Shown: in pieces, positions 1 to 9,383 of the stretch | Numbering within the stretch: position 1 is the stretch's first letter | Layout of the letters: every line of letters begins with the position of its first letter | NCBI RefSeq assembly: GCF_007747655.1 | Contig: NZ_CP036274.1 | Location: 4,588,001-4,652,000 of the forward strand | Source: Anatilimnocola aggregata | GTDB taxonomy: Bacteria; Planctomycetota; Planctomycetia; Pirellulales; Pirellulaceae | Length of the DNA stretch: 64,000 nt | Direction: 5' to 3' | Notes under the pieces: model-generated | Databases searched by the model: none | Told to the model about the DNA's origin: nothing | The model's input: the letters and a program-made list of their open reading frames with translations, nothing else | Made by a program: the position numbers and the translations under genes

Positions 1-2055
1 GTGATAACCGATCCACTGCACGCGATCGGGAGTGATTGCCACGACGTCGTTTTGGCCGATGGTTACTTGCGTGGCGGCGGTGCTAATCACGCCTACATAT
101 AGCGGGTCGGGATCGAACGTGCTGTTGCCATATTGCATAAAGCTGGCGAGCTGTCCCGGATTAGGAAGCGTGGTGCTGCTCGGTGCTGTCTCACCGGGTG
201 CGACCAGCGAACTGACAGCCGACTGCATCCGGTCGGTCGCAATCAGATTGGTGAAGCGAATGGCGTCGACGAGTCCGAAGCCGGTGCCAAAGGCCGACAG
301 ATCAATCAACGTGGCGAAGGTACCGTCCCCCGTCGTGCCACCGTCATAGGCCATGAACGAACTGGCGGGAATATAGACCCAGTTACTCCAGGAGTTCGAA
401 TCCACACTGTGGACTTGCACCATGATGGGCTCAGGTGCACCCTTGAGCAGCGAGCCGTTGTAAGTGCCCGATTCGTAAATGACTAAATCGGGATTCATGC
501 CATTGGTGTTGGCAAGGGCTCGGCCATTCGACCAGCGCAGCTCAAAACCACCGCGTGTCGTCGCTCCCGGATCGGTACCGGTTGCCAGCGTGGTCGGCAG
601 ACGCAGCGCTTGCAGGGCGGCATCGTCTCCGCCTAGGCGCCCACCAATCGACAGCGACTCGTCAAAGAAGAGGTCATCAAGAAGGTTGGGATCGGTGGGA
701 AATCCGCTGACGTGATTCGTCAGATAAGGAGAGCCATTGATAATCACGCCTTGCCCGCCCGGCAACTGTCCCAGCGGGAGTGTATAGAAGACGTCGGGTG
801 TCACGCTTTGATCGAACGTCACGTCGGCAAACGAGTAGGGATCAGCGTCCACCGTGGCCGCCGGCGCTTCCGTTTTCAGCGTGTAGCGATCGGAACTATC
901 GCCGAGCATGTGCATCGCGGCATCATTGCCATTTAAGCGAAAGCTCGGCTGGTTGCGGATCGTATCTGCGCCACCACCCTCGACATTGATCTCCAACGAC
1001 TCAATGTTCTGCAACTGAATCGATGCGCTGCCAGTTACGTCGAGCCGGTCGCCGGCTAGCTCAATGATATCGCTGTCCGAACTGCCCATGATGATGACTT
1101 TGTCGCCCACACTTGGGTTGCCACCATTCAGCACGACGGAGTCCGGCAAATCAACGCTCAAATGAACTGTGATGGTGTCGGCACCACCGAGCGTTTGCAC
1201 CGCCAGCAGTTCCACGCCGCTGTAGTTGATTTTGGGCTGCGTAACGCCACCGCTTTCGATGTCGATCGTGGTGGCGGTGATCGTTACTTCGTCTCGTTGA
1301 AAGTCGGTCGGCCCAGTGAGTGGATGGAGCACACCCAGATAGAGTGGATCGGGATCGAACGTGCTGGCACCAAAAAACGTGAAGCTGGCCAGCGGCCCCG
1401 GATCGGGGAAAATATTGCTGGTCGCGCCATTGTCGTCCGGAATCACAAAGCCGAAGCCGACATTGGCCCCCGCGCGCGGTTCGAACACGGCACCCACGGG
1501 ATCGATGCGGTCGCCAGAGGTCATACTTACGATGCGAATGGCATCAATGGCGTCCGTGTTCGAGAGCCCAAACGACGACAAGTCAAACGCCGTCGCAAAG
1601 GCCCCTTCACCGGTGTTGCCGATGTAGTTTTGGCGCGAATCGTGCGGTTCGTAACGCAAGCGAGTCCAACCGCCACCGGCGACATGCACCTGCACCAGGA
1701 ACCCATCGGGACCGGTTGGATTGCTGGATGATTCGTAAACGACAAAATCATCGCCATCCGCGTTCACTAGCGTTTGGGGACCGCTCCAACTGAGTTCAAC
1801 TCCACTGCGAAGGTCTGTCCCCACATTACCGGCCGGCAGGTTGATCGCCCGCACCGTGGTGCCGCCAGCTAGTTGGCTGCCGATCGAGAGATTGCCCAAG
1901 AAGCCGGTGTTTGACTCGGGAAAAGCTACAGCACCGGTCGGGCCGCCCGGTGTCAGACCAATCGTGTACGAATCGGGACTATCGTTGACGGTGCCCACCG
2001 GAATGGCGGCGGCTGCGTTGGGTGTCGCTGTCTGATCGAACGTAAAGCCGGCAAA
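1..2055 (-). repeat. Two ~1.2-kb homologous modules within the surface protein
   Basis: Read on the minus strand, the block starting near 2050 (FDQTATPN) and the block starting near 825 (FDQSVTPD) share the same order of motifs: SIGxxLxGG, LxLPxxxxGTDxxxGxEL, WSxxxxLxNxxG, VYES, LVQVH, a W-rich segment, xGxGTFAT-like and LSxFGL segments, GxFAxF and STFDPDPLYxGV. The motif offset is about 1,220-1,240 bases. The DNA around 107-125 and 1347-1365 is nearly identical. More copies may follow beyond the left edge. Confidence 0.75.
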
Positions 2056-2910
2056 CGAAAATTGCGGCGCTGCAGTTGCCGGATTAGCGGTGCGCACGAC
2101 CAGCGAGTTGTTTTCCGTGAGACTATTGCCGGCATTGATGGCAAGCGACGTGGTCGGATTAAGAAAGGTGACGGTTTCGCCCAGGTTTGAATCGATCGTG
2201 GAAACGACAGCTCCCTGCTCGAACGTAATCTCGTCATCCCCGCTGCTGAAGTTGAAGACGCGATCTGTCGCGCTCAGGTTATCGGCGATGGGTTCGAGCC
2301 CGATGTAATCAATGCGGGCGTTGCCGGTAACATCGATGAAGCCGGACGTGGCATCGTGAAACTGATGACTCACCGTCGCGAATTTGCCGCCACCGGTAAG
2401 GGACAGACTATCGCCGGGCAATGAGGTGGGATTACCGCCTTTGAACAGAACCGCATCGGCCAGGTTGCCCTGCGAGAAATCGATCGTGAGCGAATCGATA
2501 CCGTCAGCCGCATCAACGGTAATCAGATTACCCGTGATCGTACCTAAGGGAATCTCAACCGAATGTTTGTCGGCGCTTACCGATGCTCCGCTCACGCCAC
2601 TGGCATCGAACACTGCCGTGGGGTCGTGAATCAGGTAATAGTCGTAGTTGTGAACGGTGCGCGTTGTGTCGGCCTGAATCGTGAAGGCGTCGTTGCGTCC
2701 ACCGGCGGTAACGTCGGTCAGATGCAGATTTCCCGACTGCAATGTCAGCTGAGAAGTGATCGCGCCGGGTAGCGCGACGTCGAAGACGAAGCGGCTTTCG
2801 AGCGGCTTGATCGAGAGTGCGGCTGCAAACCGCTCGGCAAATGCCCGAACGCGACGCTTCGGACGTCGGCGTTTGGCGGTCAAGCTACGAAACCAATGTG
2901 CAAGTTCCAT
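1..2910 (-). CDS. Giant LEPR-type planctomycete surface protein, N-terminal part (3' end outside window)
   Basis: One uninterrupted minus-strand frame of about 970 codons runs from an ATG at 2908-2910 off the left edge, so it is missed if a stop codon is required. A GAGG lies nine bases before the ATG. The N-terminus is basic (RRRPKRR) and is followed by IKPLESRFVFD, which matches the LEPRLVLD-type signature found near the start of very large secreted planctomycete proteins. The rest is beta-rich, low in cysteine, and full of Asp/Gly/Thr, for example GGGKFATVSHQF and LGGADTITV. Two long homologous modules follow (see the repeat entry). This is probably an exported cell-surface or adhesin-like protein; the role is inferred from family style, not from a catalytic motif. 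Confidence 0.85.
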   Translation of the reverse strand, partial: MELAHWFRSLTAKRRRPKRRVRAFAERFAAALSIKPLESRFVFDVALPGAITSQLTLQSGNLHLTDVTAGGRNDAFTIQADTTRTVHNYDYYLIHDPTAVFDASGVSGASVSADKHSVEIPLGTITGNLITVDAADGIDSLTIDFSQGNLADAVLFKGGNPTSLPGDSLSLTGGGKFATVSHQFHDATSGFIDVTGNARIDYIGLEPIADNLSATDRVFNFSSGDDEITFEQGAVVSTIDSNLGETVTFLNPTTSLAINAGNSLTENNSLVVRTANPATAAPQFSFAGFTFDQTATPNAAAAIPVGTVNDSPDSYTIGLTPGGPTGAVAFPESNTGFLGNLSIGSQLAGGTTVRAINLPAGNVGTDLRSGVELSWSGPQTLVNADGDDFVVYESSSNPTGPDGFLVQVHVAGGGWTRLRYEPHDSRQNYIGNTGEGAFATAFDLSSFGLSNTDAIDAIRIVSMTSGDRIDPVGAVFEPRAGANVGFGFVIPDDNGATSNIFPDPGPLASFTFFGASTFDPDPLYLGVLHPLTGPTDFQRDEVTITATTIDIESGGVTQPKINYSGVELLAVQTLGGADTITVHLSVDLPDSVVLNGGNPSVGDKVIIMGSSDSDIIELAGDRLDVTGSASIQLQNIESLEINVEGGGADTIRNQPSFRLNGNDAAMHMLGDSSDRYTLKTEAPAATVDADPYSFADVTFDQSVTPDVFYTLPLGQLPGGQGVIINGSPYLTNHVSGFPTDPNLLDDLFFDESLSIGGRLGGDDAALQALRLPTTLATGTDPGATTRGGFELRWSNGRALANTNGMNPDLVIYESGTYNGSLLKGAPEPIMVQVHSVDSNSWSNWVYIPASSFMAYDGGTTGDGTFATLIDLSAFGTGFGLVDAIRFTNLIATDRMQSAVSSLVAPGETAPSSTTLPNPGQLASFMQYGNSTFDPDPLYVGVISTAATQVTIGQNDVVAITPDRVQWIGYH

Positions 2911-3178
2911 CGCGCACTGCCTCGACAAAACATGAGAAAATCGGCCAGGAATGTCGTATCCATGATAACCGAAACTCCCATTTCCCCCACCTAAATTGAC
3001 GGTCGCGGCTAGAATTTGTCAGCAGGCCGGTTGTAGCGACTATTGGGGGTGGAGCGGCGCAATGCAAAGAGCTGATACCCTCGGCATCTTCGCGCCGATC
3101 CTATCTTTCGCGGTGATCGACACGACCAGCAGATGGTGGCGACGCCGCGCAGGTGAAACAGTGAGCGAGGGTGTGCAA

Positions 3179-3799
3179 ATGACCAATTCACGGCGACTGG
3201 TTGTAACGATTGCGCTGACTTTTGTGACGATTGGCGTTGCAAATCACTCGGCCGTTGCCCAATTGGTGCAGCCGCTCCCCAATCCGAGCCCGCGCGGCCC
3301 CGAGTTAGTTCCGCCCCCCGCCACGCCCCGGCCGGCGCCAGCAGTCGGTCCGGTGATGCCCGAAGATCGACCCATCGGCCAGCTTTCGGCGACGATTGCG
3401 ACCAGGTCGACCGACTTGCCCCCCGATGTCGCCACCGCCTATTTCAGCAAGGCCATGCCAGCCGACGAGGTTCGCCCGTGGCGCGACAATGTCTACTTCT
3501 GGGACGCTCCCGACTTCTGCTATCGCCCGCTCTACTATCAAGAGACGAACCTCGAACGGTACGGCTACTCGCCCTGCCCGCACTTGCAGCCGGCGCTGTC
3601 CGCGGCCCATTTCTTCGCCGCGACGGTAGCGCTTCCCTATTCGATGACGGTGCATCCTTCGAGAGAATGTGTCTATCCCCTGGGGTACTATCGCCCAGGG
3701 AGCCCGGCACCACGGCAAATCCAATGGCCGGAGTTGCAGCCAAAGGCAATCACTGCCGAAACAGCAGTCGCCGCCGGTTTGATCCTGCTGATTCCTTAA
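3179..3799 (+). CDS. Small secreted planctomycete protein of unknown function
   Basis: The chosen ATG at 3179 gives 206 residues and a clear signal peptide (MTNSRRLVVTIALTFVTIG, cleavage near SAVAQ). A purine stretch GAGCGAGGG lies just upstream, whereas the longer frame from 2996 starts at TTG and adds a sequence with no export signal. After a Pro-rich linker (about 35-60) comes a region rich in aromatics, Cys and Pro: YFWDAPDFCYRPLYYQETN, then FFAATVALPYSMT and ECVYPLGYYRPGSP. The style is that of small envelope proteins found in many planctomycete copies. No catalytic motif is seen. It stands alone and is divergent from the giant surface protein on its left. Confidence 0.75.
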   Translation: MTNSRRLVVTIALTFVTIGVANHSAVAQLVQPLPNPSPRGPELVPPPATPRPAPAVGPVMPEDRPIGQLSATIATRSTDLPPDVATAYFSKAMPADEVRPWRDNVYFWDAPDFCYRPLYYQETNLERYGYSPCPHLQPALSAAHFFAATVALPYSMTVHPSRECVYPLGYYRPGSPAPRQIQWPELQPKAITAETAVAAGLILLIP

Positions 3800-3875
3800 A
3801 CCCGACTGCTGGGGAGAGAATCGCAGTTCCAGCAGCTTGTCTCAATAACATCAGAAAAATCTCTGCAGTGTGTTG

Positions 3876-4165
3876 TTTACAAGTGATTACTATTTATAGA
3901 CAATATAAGCGGTCTGTCTTGGCAATTTGGTGAGAGAAGCGCGCCCGCAGAGCGGCAACTGTGCTCGCCGTCGCGAGCAACTGATTCTTGGTAATCCGGA
4001 AAGTTCACGAGTGTCGGCACTGAGCTTCATCAAACCAGAGGTTAATCAACAAAGAGGATGATTTCAGCATTCGCAAATTGGACGCAATTGGTTGCCGCAG
4101 AACGACTTGCCGGCGATGCACGCAAAAGGGGGGTGTTGATAAACCTCGTCGGACTGCATTGCCAC
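3876..4165. repeat. Non-coding ~290-nt element, copy 1 (stem-bounded core)
   Basis: This gap between two convergent genes holds a sequence found again at 41067-41362 in the same orientation. Shared blocks are ACAAGT-like at 3880, ACAATATAAGCG at 3900, GGCAATxTGGTG at 3921, AACAAAxAGGATGATTTCAG at 4049 and a 27-base identical block at 4121-4147. The core is bounded by an inverted repeat: GAGGTTAATCAACA (4038-4051) and TGTTGATAAACCTC (4134-4147), 13 of 14 positions complementary, enclosing 82 bases. A TTTACA to TATAAG pair spaced 22 bases is conserved in both copies. It has no convincing reading frame. It may be a small RNA gene or a MITE-like element. Confidence 0.7.
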
Positions 4166-4194
4166 TGAAAACCGGGCGATGCTAGTTGCCGGGC

Positions 4195-6408
4195 TTAGCC
4201 GCTGGAGAACGTCTGCTGCAAAGTACGCCAGAGGCGAGATCCCAGAGTTTGCCAATCGGCGGCGATCCTCACTCGCCCCAGCATGCCGACCCGCAAGGGG
4301 GCGGAAGGGGCTGCGTCGAGTTCGATGCGGGCCTGGTACAAAATCCGTCCGCCGCTCAATTCTTCCATGGCGGCACGATTGGGGTTGGCAGACGCAGGGG
4401 CCGCATCGGGCACTCGCAGCGCCGCGAGCAAGCTTGGTGGCAAATCTTTGGCGTCGGTGCGAGCGAGGTCGACGATTGTTCCCGAACAGAAGTGCACCGG
4501 ACCTTGCTCAACCCACAAGCGGACTCGTTGCCCTTTGCGCACCCAGGGAAGGTCGCGCTGATCGATCAAGGCGCTGGCCTCGACCACTTCTGGTTCGGCA
4601 ATTTGACAGACGAGCGTGCCCGCTTCGAGCAGGCAACCGAGATTGCGGGGCTCTAAGGGTGAACCGCTCCAGGCTGGCAAACGAGTTAAACCACCTTCTT
4701 CTGGAGTTGACGGAGTACTCGCCGGTTCGATGACGGCACCATCCCGTTGAGCGCGCAGCGTCAGCCGTTCGGCTTCCTCTGCGGCCTGCTTGAGTCGCTG
4801 GCGGACGTCTTCCAATGTTTTTTCTTCAGCAGGGATTAAAGGACCAACGCTGGGATCGTTGCCAATTAACAGTCGCAACTGGGCAAGTCGCAGTTGATGA
4901 CGGGCCGCCTCAGCTGCGAGGTCGGTGAGTTGATCCTCTAGTTGTGGATTCTTGAGTACGGCCAGCGACTCGCCCCGTTTGACCCTCGTGCCGGGAGCAA
5001 TCTGGTGGCTCATGATTCCCGGAACCGTCACATAGACATTGTGCGGCTGGGCAGGCTCGAGCCACATGGGCGCACTGACATGAAACGGAAGGGGGAGCAA
5101 GCCAATTGCCAGGCCAATGGCGAGCATCACGAGCGCGCTGAGCGTCACTCGGCCCCGTTGCACTCGCGGGCGGCGCGACCGCCGCAGAAACATTCGTCCG
5201 GCTGAGACCAAGGGGGGCAACGTTGCCCCGCCAATCACGACCGCAGCCAGTGCAATCGCCACGGAGGAGAGTCCATGCGGTCGTAGCATGGCTGTGAAAA
5301 ACCAGAGTATCGCGCCGATCAGGAACCAGCCGTACAGCAGGGAAAGTGCTCCGTATAACGCCAGCGGAATGGTTCGCCAAGGCGACGACAGTTGATCGTC
5401 AGACTTCGGCCAGCCGAGAAGCAACTCGCCAGCAAGTTGCGATAGTGCGGAGCGCGATTCCTGGCCAAGGTTGGGGATTTTGACGAGGTCGGAAAGGATG
5501 TAGTAGCCGTCGCCTCGAATCAGTGGATTGGCATTGAAGAGCAAGGTGCTCACAGTGCAGATGAAGAGGACTCGCAGCGATAGAGCATGCACAAGTCCCG
5601 GTTCGCTGAAGCGCCATAAGAAGACCGCAGCTGCCGCCAAGACAAGTTCGACCAACATGCCAGCAGCAGAGACGACCACTCGCTTCCACGTTGGATGGAG
5701 ACGCCACGCGTCGGAGACGTCGCAATAGAGCGCGGGAGAAAACAAGAGCAAGGTGACTCCCACAGCATGCACTTTGCCGCCGAAATGCGTTAGCGCCAAG
5801 GCGTGCCCTAGTTCGTGCAGGCATTTCACTGCGATCAGAGCAACGAGAAACCAGATTCCCTGGTCGAGTGCAAAAAAAGCTTCGGCTGCAGGCAAGCGAT
5901 TCCAAAACTCAGGCCACTGCACAACGATCAGAGCAGCAGCTCCCAATACGAAGAGGCTGCACAGTGCGAGCACAGTCGGTGTGAGAAGGAATCGACAACG
6001 GCGATACAGCCAATCCACCCAGGCGGCAGCAGGGACACCGGGCAAGCGAATCGCCAGCGGATTGGCCAGGCTGAGGAGGAGTGTCTTGCGGCGAAAGGCA
6101 GCATATCGCCTGGCGACAACTGCACCTTGGCCGTGTGCATCGACAATTAGCAGACCCAGTTCGTGCAGGCGATGCAGGAATGCTTGCAGTTGCGCTGCGG
6201 TGAGTTGCAAAGGGGCGAACATCACTTCGAATCGTTGCCGCAATTCTTCGAGCGTGAGTCGCCCATCCAACATCCGCAGGAGAGCACACTCCTCATCGCG
6301 CAAATGGAAATAGCGCAGGCTAAGAGGATCCTGCACAACCCAAGCTTCGCCGGGGGCGGATTGTTCCAGAATCAAATCGGGCCGCATGCGAACCTGCAGT
6401 TGGCTCAT
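4195..6408 (-). CDS. PqqD-like / M50 zinc metalloprotease / HlyD-like fusion membrane protein
   Basis: 737 residues. Residues about 8-90 form a PqqD-like winged-helix domain (DEECALLRMLDGRLTLEEL), the fold used in RiPP recognition. About 140-445 is polytopic membrane sequence with the M50 (site-2 protease type) zinc motif HELGH at 198-202 and the distal NANPLIRGDGYY motif holding the third ligand near D300. About 450-737 is a lipoyl/HlyD-like barrel with a coiled-coil hairpin (PHNVYVTVPGIMSHQIAPGT, GTLVCQIAE). It would sit in the inner membrane with the barrel facing out. Its start overlaps the end of the upstream adaptor gene (ATGA), so the two are translationally coupled. Related M50 proteins accompany peptide maturation or export; the substrate here is unknown. 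Confidence 0.85.
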   Translation of the reverse strand: MSQLQVRMRPDLILEQSAPGEAWVVQDPLSLRYFHLRDEECALLRMLDGRLTLEELRQRFEVMFAPLQLTAAQLQAFLHRLHELGLLIVDAHGQGAVVARRYAAFRRKTLLLSLANPLAIRLPGVPAAAWVDWLYRRCRFLLTPTVLALCSLFVLGAAALIVVQWPEFWNRLPAAEAFFALDQGIWFLVALIAVKCLHELGHALALTHFGGKVHAVGVTLLLFSPALYCDVSDAWRLHPTWKRVVVSAAGMLVELVLAAAAVFLWRFSEPGLVHALSLRVLFICTVSTLLFNANPLIRGDGYYILSDLVKIPNLGQESRSALSQLAGELLLGWPKSDDQLSSPWRTIPLALYGALSLLYGWFLIGAILWFFTAMLRPHGLSSVAIALAAVVIGGATLPPLVSAGRMFLRRSRRPRVQRGRVTLSALVMLAIGLAIGLLPLPFHVSAPMWLEPAQPHNVYVTVPGIMSHQIAPGTRVKRGESLAVLKNPQLEDQLTDLAAEAARHQLRLAQLRLLIGNDPSVGPLIPAEEKTLEDVRQRLKQAAEEAERLTLRAQRDGAVIEPASTPSTPEEGGLTRLPAWSGSPLEPRNLGCLLEAGTLVCQIAEPEVVEASALIDQRDLPWVRKGQRVRLWVEQGPVHFCSGTIVDLARTDAKDLPPSLLAALRVPDAAPASANPNRAAMEELSGGRILYQARIELDAAPSAPLRVGMLGRVRIAADWQTLGSRLWRTLQQTFSSG

Positions 6409-7262
6409 CGCCCCTCCACCAACAGGCTGGCAGTCATGCCGGGACGAAGGAGCAGCTCCTTGTTATTCACTTCTGCCCAGATGCGGACCTGCGAGTTAAT
6501 CGGGTCGATCTCAGGACTGACGAACACCACCTCACCTGGAAAATCACGCGCCTTGCCATCGGCACCCGCCACGCGCACGGTTGCTTTGCTACCAACCAGA
6601 TTTATCTGAGCATGCTTGGCTGCCATAAAGCCTTCGACGCGCAGCCGATCCAATCGCAACACACGGGCCACCGTTTCACCTGGTTGAACCCATTCGCCTG
6701 GGCGGCGATGCAACTCGACAACCATCCCTTGCAACGGAGCACGAATCGTGCGGCGATCGAGCATTTCCTGAGCGGTGTGCCGTTCGTTATCGCGAATCGC
6801 TTGGGTGATCGTGGCGATCTCCAATTCGTGCTCGGCCTGCTTCACTTCCAAGTCTCCACGTTCGCGCACCAGGCGCTGACGGTCGAGTTCGGAATCTGAA
6901 ACGGTCTTGGGGTATTTCAGATTTGTTTCCTCCGACCGTGCTAATTCCGCGCGGGCCACTTCGGTCGACTTCTTCGCGTAGCGGACGTTGATTTCGTTCG
7001 TCGCTTTGCGCGCGGCGATTTCGGCTTCCAGTCGTGCTCGTTCAAGTGCCAGGCGTTCGGCGGAGTCGAGCAACTGCGCGAGCGGTTCCCCTTCCTTCAC
7101 CATCTGCCCTTCGCGGACGGATAGTTTGGCCACGAGACCCGCTTCGCTCGATGAAACGGCGACATCTTCCACCACCTTGATAACCGCGGAGGAAATTTCA
7201 ATCGTTTCCGGCTCGGCGGCGATTGCCAATAGTGCGGTGAGAAGTAAGGGTAGATTGTGCAT
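6405..7262 (-). CDS. RND/HlyD-type periplasmic adaptor (membrane fusion protein)
   Basis: 285 residues with an N-terminal signal peptide (LLLTALLAIAAEP). The adaptor layout is clear: a first half-lipoyl segment (EAGLVAKLSVREGQMVKEGE, about 40-60), a long helical hairpin (about 65-160, many Glu/Arg/Ala, LERARLEAEIAARKA), a second half-lipoyl segment (RAPLQGMVVELHRRPGEWVQ) and a beta-barrel (VSPEIDPINSQVRIWAEV). Such proteins bridge an inner-membrane transporter and TolC. It lies between the GAF-HlyD gene, 72 bases upstream, and the M50 gene, which it overlaps by four bases. No RND pump gene is adjacent, so its inner-membrane partner is probably the M50 fusion. Confidence 0.88.
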   Translation of the reverse strand: MHNLPLLLTALLAIAAEPETIEISSAVIKVVEDVAVSSSEAGLVAKLSVREGQMVKEGEPLAQLLDSAERLALERARLEAEIAARKATNEINVRYAKKSTEVARAELARSEETNLKYPKTVSDSELDRQRLVRERGDLEVKQAEHELEIATITQAIRDNERHTAQEMLDRRTIRAPLQGMVVELHRRPGEWVQPGETVARVLRLDRLRVEGFMAAKHAQINLVGSKATVRVAGADGKARDFPGEVVFVSPEIDPINSQVRIWAEVNNKELLLRPGMTASLLVEGR

Positions 7263-7334
7263 GGCAGGCTCGCGACAACAGCAAAGATTGAAAGGGTTGA
7301 GTGAAAGGAGTTCGATAGTTGACAGACGTGTTGC

Positions 7335-9383
7335 CTACAGTGTTAACCAAAGTCGAATGGTGTCGATCAAGTCGTGAAACCAGGCCTCTGCGAGCGTGCT
7401 GCGTCCGCAGGCAACCTTGGCAGAGACCAGACTGCCGGGTGTAATGTTGCCCAGTTCTGCGGGCGTCTTCGCAAGAGGTTCGACGGTCAAGCGCAGATGC
7501 GACCGACCAGCTTCGTCCAATTCGATTCGCTGCGCGATGCTGCGGACCACTCCCTGCTGAGCATTGCCAGGTTGACTGGTTAACGTCCAAGTAACCGCTT
7601 GGCCGCCGGAATTACTCCCTGCGGAGGCTAAGACTCGCCCGGCGCTGCGGCTAGGGATGCGGAGTTCCACTTTCCAGGGGCCCGCAGGATCGGCCACGGT
7701 GAGAAGTTGATCTCCGCGGCGGAGGGGACGCCCCACGAGCCGCTCGCGCGCGTTCCAAGTGACAACTTCACCATTGATCGGGCTGCGGACGGTTAGTTCC
7801 TCGCGCCGGCGTGCGAGCATCTTCAGCTTGTCTGCCAGAGAGGTTAGCTGGGCCTGCAGTTGTTGCTCCTCGGCCGTGAGAGTGGCCTCTCGGTTCCTTG
7901 ACTGGACATCTCCTGGCCCAGCTTGCAAGCGCTGTGATTGAACGGCGGCGAGTTGCTTGCGCGCGGTGTCAGCTTCGCCTTGTGCTTCCTGCAACTGCTG
8001 TTCGAGTTCGGCGGAGTGAATGGTCAGCAGCAGGTCGCCGGCCTTTACCCGTTGGCCGTGGTCAACATGAACTTCTGTCGCTACGCCGTCCCAGGGGGCA
8101 AATATCTCGCGTCGCGCTTCACTCTGGATCTCGCCCGTGGCGCGGACCTGCACATCGGCCTTCAATAGAAATAGCGCGGCAATCGCGAGCGCTAGAACCA
8201 CCAGTGCTGCGGCCCACCGAAACGCGGCGGTGTGCCAGGCAGATTGCCGAGCGATTCTTAGCCACAACCACTGACCGGGAATGCGTTGAACCAGCAAACC
8301 ATGGGTGAGCGCGCCCGCGCAATGGGGTAGCATGCCGGCAATGACTGCCTGGGAAGCTTCGTCAAAGGTGCGCGAGTAGCACTCAAAAACCAGCGTCGCA
8401 ATCAGCGGTTCGGCATCCGTTGTGGAGTCGGATGAGTTCGCCTCAGCGGCACTCGATTCGCTGGTCTTTATCGACCTTAGCGGGATCACCGCCAGCGCGA
8501 CTGCGGGAGACACATCGAGGTGTTCCGCAAGCCGGTGTTGCACTTGAGGTGGCAGCGTCTCGTCGTCCGTTGCCGACGACGATGCCTCCCACCAGAGCGG
8601 ATCGCCATTGACCGCCACTGCCGTGCAGAGCGCATCGAGTTGTCGAATGGTTTGCGAATGTCGATGAAGATGATCGGCGCCGCTGACAGCCAGAGTTCGA
8701 TATCCCCGGCCGCGCCGAATGGCGACGGCGATGCGATCGCAGCCGACCGCCGCGCGGCCGTCGCTGGCGATGCGCTGAGCGATCTCAGCGAGCTTGAGGC
8801 TCGAATGCAACGAAACCAGCAGCGGTGCCAGCCGCGCCTGGACTTGCAACTGTGTTTGAGCTTCGTGCCACTCTGACTGAGCCTGAAACGAGGCCATGAG
8901 TTCGGCAATGGCGCTCAGTAGTCGCAATTGCCCCGCGACAGCTGCGGGGGGACTATCCGGTTCTAACCAGACGACCAACGCGCCGGCGGGGCGGTTGGCG
9001 ATAAACCAAGGTGCCGCGGCGCAACTGGCGGGCTTCGCAGTTTCTGTGACCGCGCTATCTGCCGCCGGTCGAGCCACGCGGGGCTGTTTGGCATCGATTG
9101 CATCTGCCGCCGCGGCCTGTTCCTGGGCAACTTCCCCTTGCACACCGGCCGCAGAGTTGCCTGGCGATTCAACCCGCCGGACCAATCGGAGTCGCCCCTC
9201 GACGACCTTCCAGATTGCGGCGCGGGGCAATTGCAGTCCTCGCAATTCGTTCAGAACAGCCGTGTAGAAGCGATCGGCGATCGTTTCGGATAGCGCTTGC
9301 TGATGCAAGCGGTCGAGGGCTGCATCCACCTTTTGCCAGCCGTCAGAAGCGCCCTCTTTGGGCGCTATGTAAGTGCTCGCCAT
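7335..9383 (-). CDS. GAF-domain protein fused to HlyD-type adaptor, single membrane anchor
   Basis: 682 residues. The first ~380 are cytoplasmic, with GAF-like features (SLKLAEIAQRIASDGRAAVG, CDRIAVAIRRGRGYRTLAVS). One membrane helix lies at about 387-407 (AALVVLALAIAALFLL). The outer part is an HlyD adaptor: half-lipoyl (EIFAPWDGVATEVHVDHGQR), a Gln/Glu-rich coiled-coil hairpin, a second half-lipoyl (VRSPINGEVVTW) and a barrel. It is the first gene of the minus-strand export operon, and the ATG at 9383 follows an AAGGG. A cytoplasmic ligand-sensing domain on an adaptor suggests that export is gated by a small molecule or a partner protein; that is inference. Confidence 0.82.
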   Translation of the reverse strand: MASTYIAPKEGASDGWQKVDAALDRLHQQALSETIADRFYTAVLNELRGLQLPRAAIWKVVEGRLRLVRRVESPGNSAAGVQGEVAQEQAAAADAIDAKQPRVARPAADSAVTETAKPASCAAAPWFIANRPAGALVVWLEPDSPPAAVAGQLRLLSAIAELMASFQAQSEWHEAQTQLQVQARLAPLLVSLHSSLKLAEIAQRIASDGRAAVGCDRIAVAIRRGRGYRTLAVSGADHLHRHSQTIRQLDALCTAVAVNGDPLWWEASSSATDDETLPPQVQHRLAEHLDVSPAVALAVIPLRSIKTSESSAAEANSSDSTTDAEPLIATLVFECYSRTFDEASQAVIAGMLPHCAGALTHGLLVQRIPGQWLWLRIARQSAWHTAAFRWAAALVVLALAIAALFLLKADVQVRATGEIQSEARREIFAPWDGVATEVHVDHGQRVKAGDLLLTIHSAELEQQLQEAQGEADTARKQLAAVQSQRLQAGPGDVQSRNREATLTAEEQQLQAQLTSLADKLKMLARRREELTVRSPINGEVVTWNARERLVGRPLRRGDQLLTVADPAGPWKVELRIPSRSAGRVLASAGSNSGGQAVTWTLTSQPGNAQQGVVRSIAQRIELDEAGRSHLRLTVEPLAKTPAELGNITPGSLVSAKVACGRSTLAEAWFHDLIDTIRLWLTL

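Noticed and set aside
4064-4255. Short minus-strand frame covering the 290-nt element
   Set aside because: The frame is not conserved in the second copy of the element.
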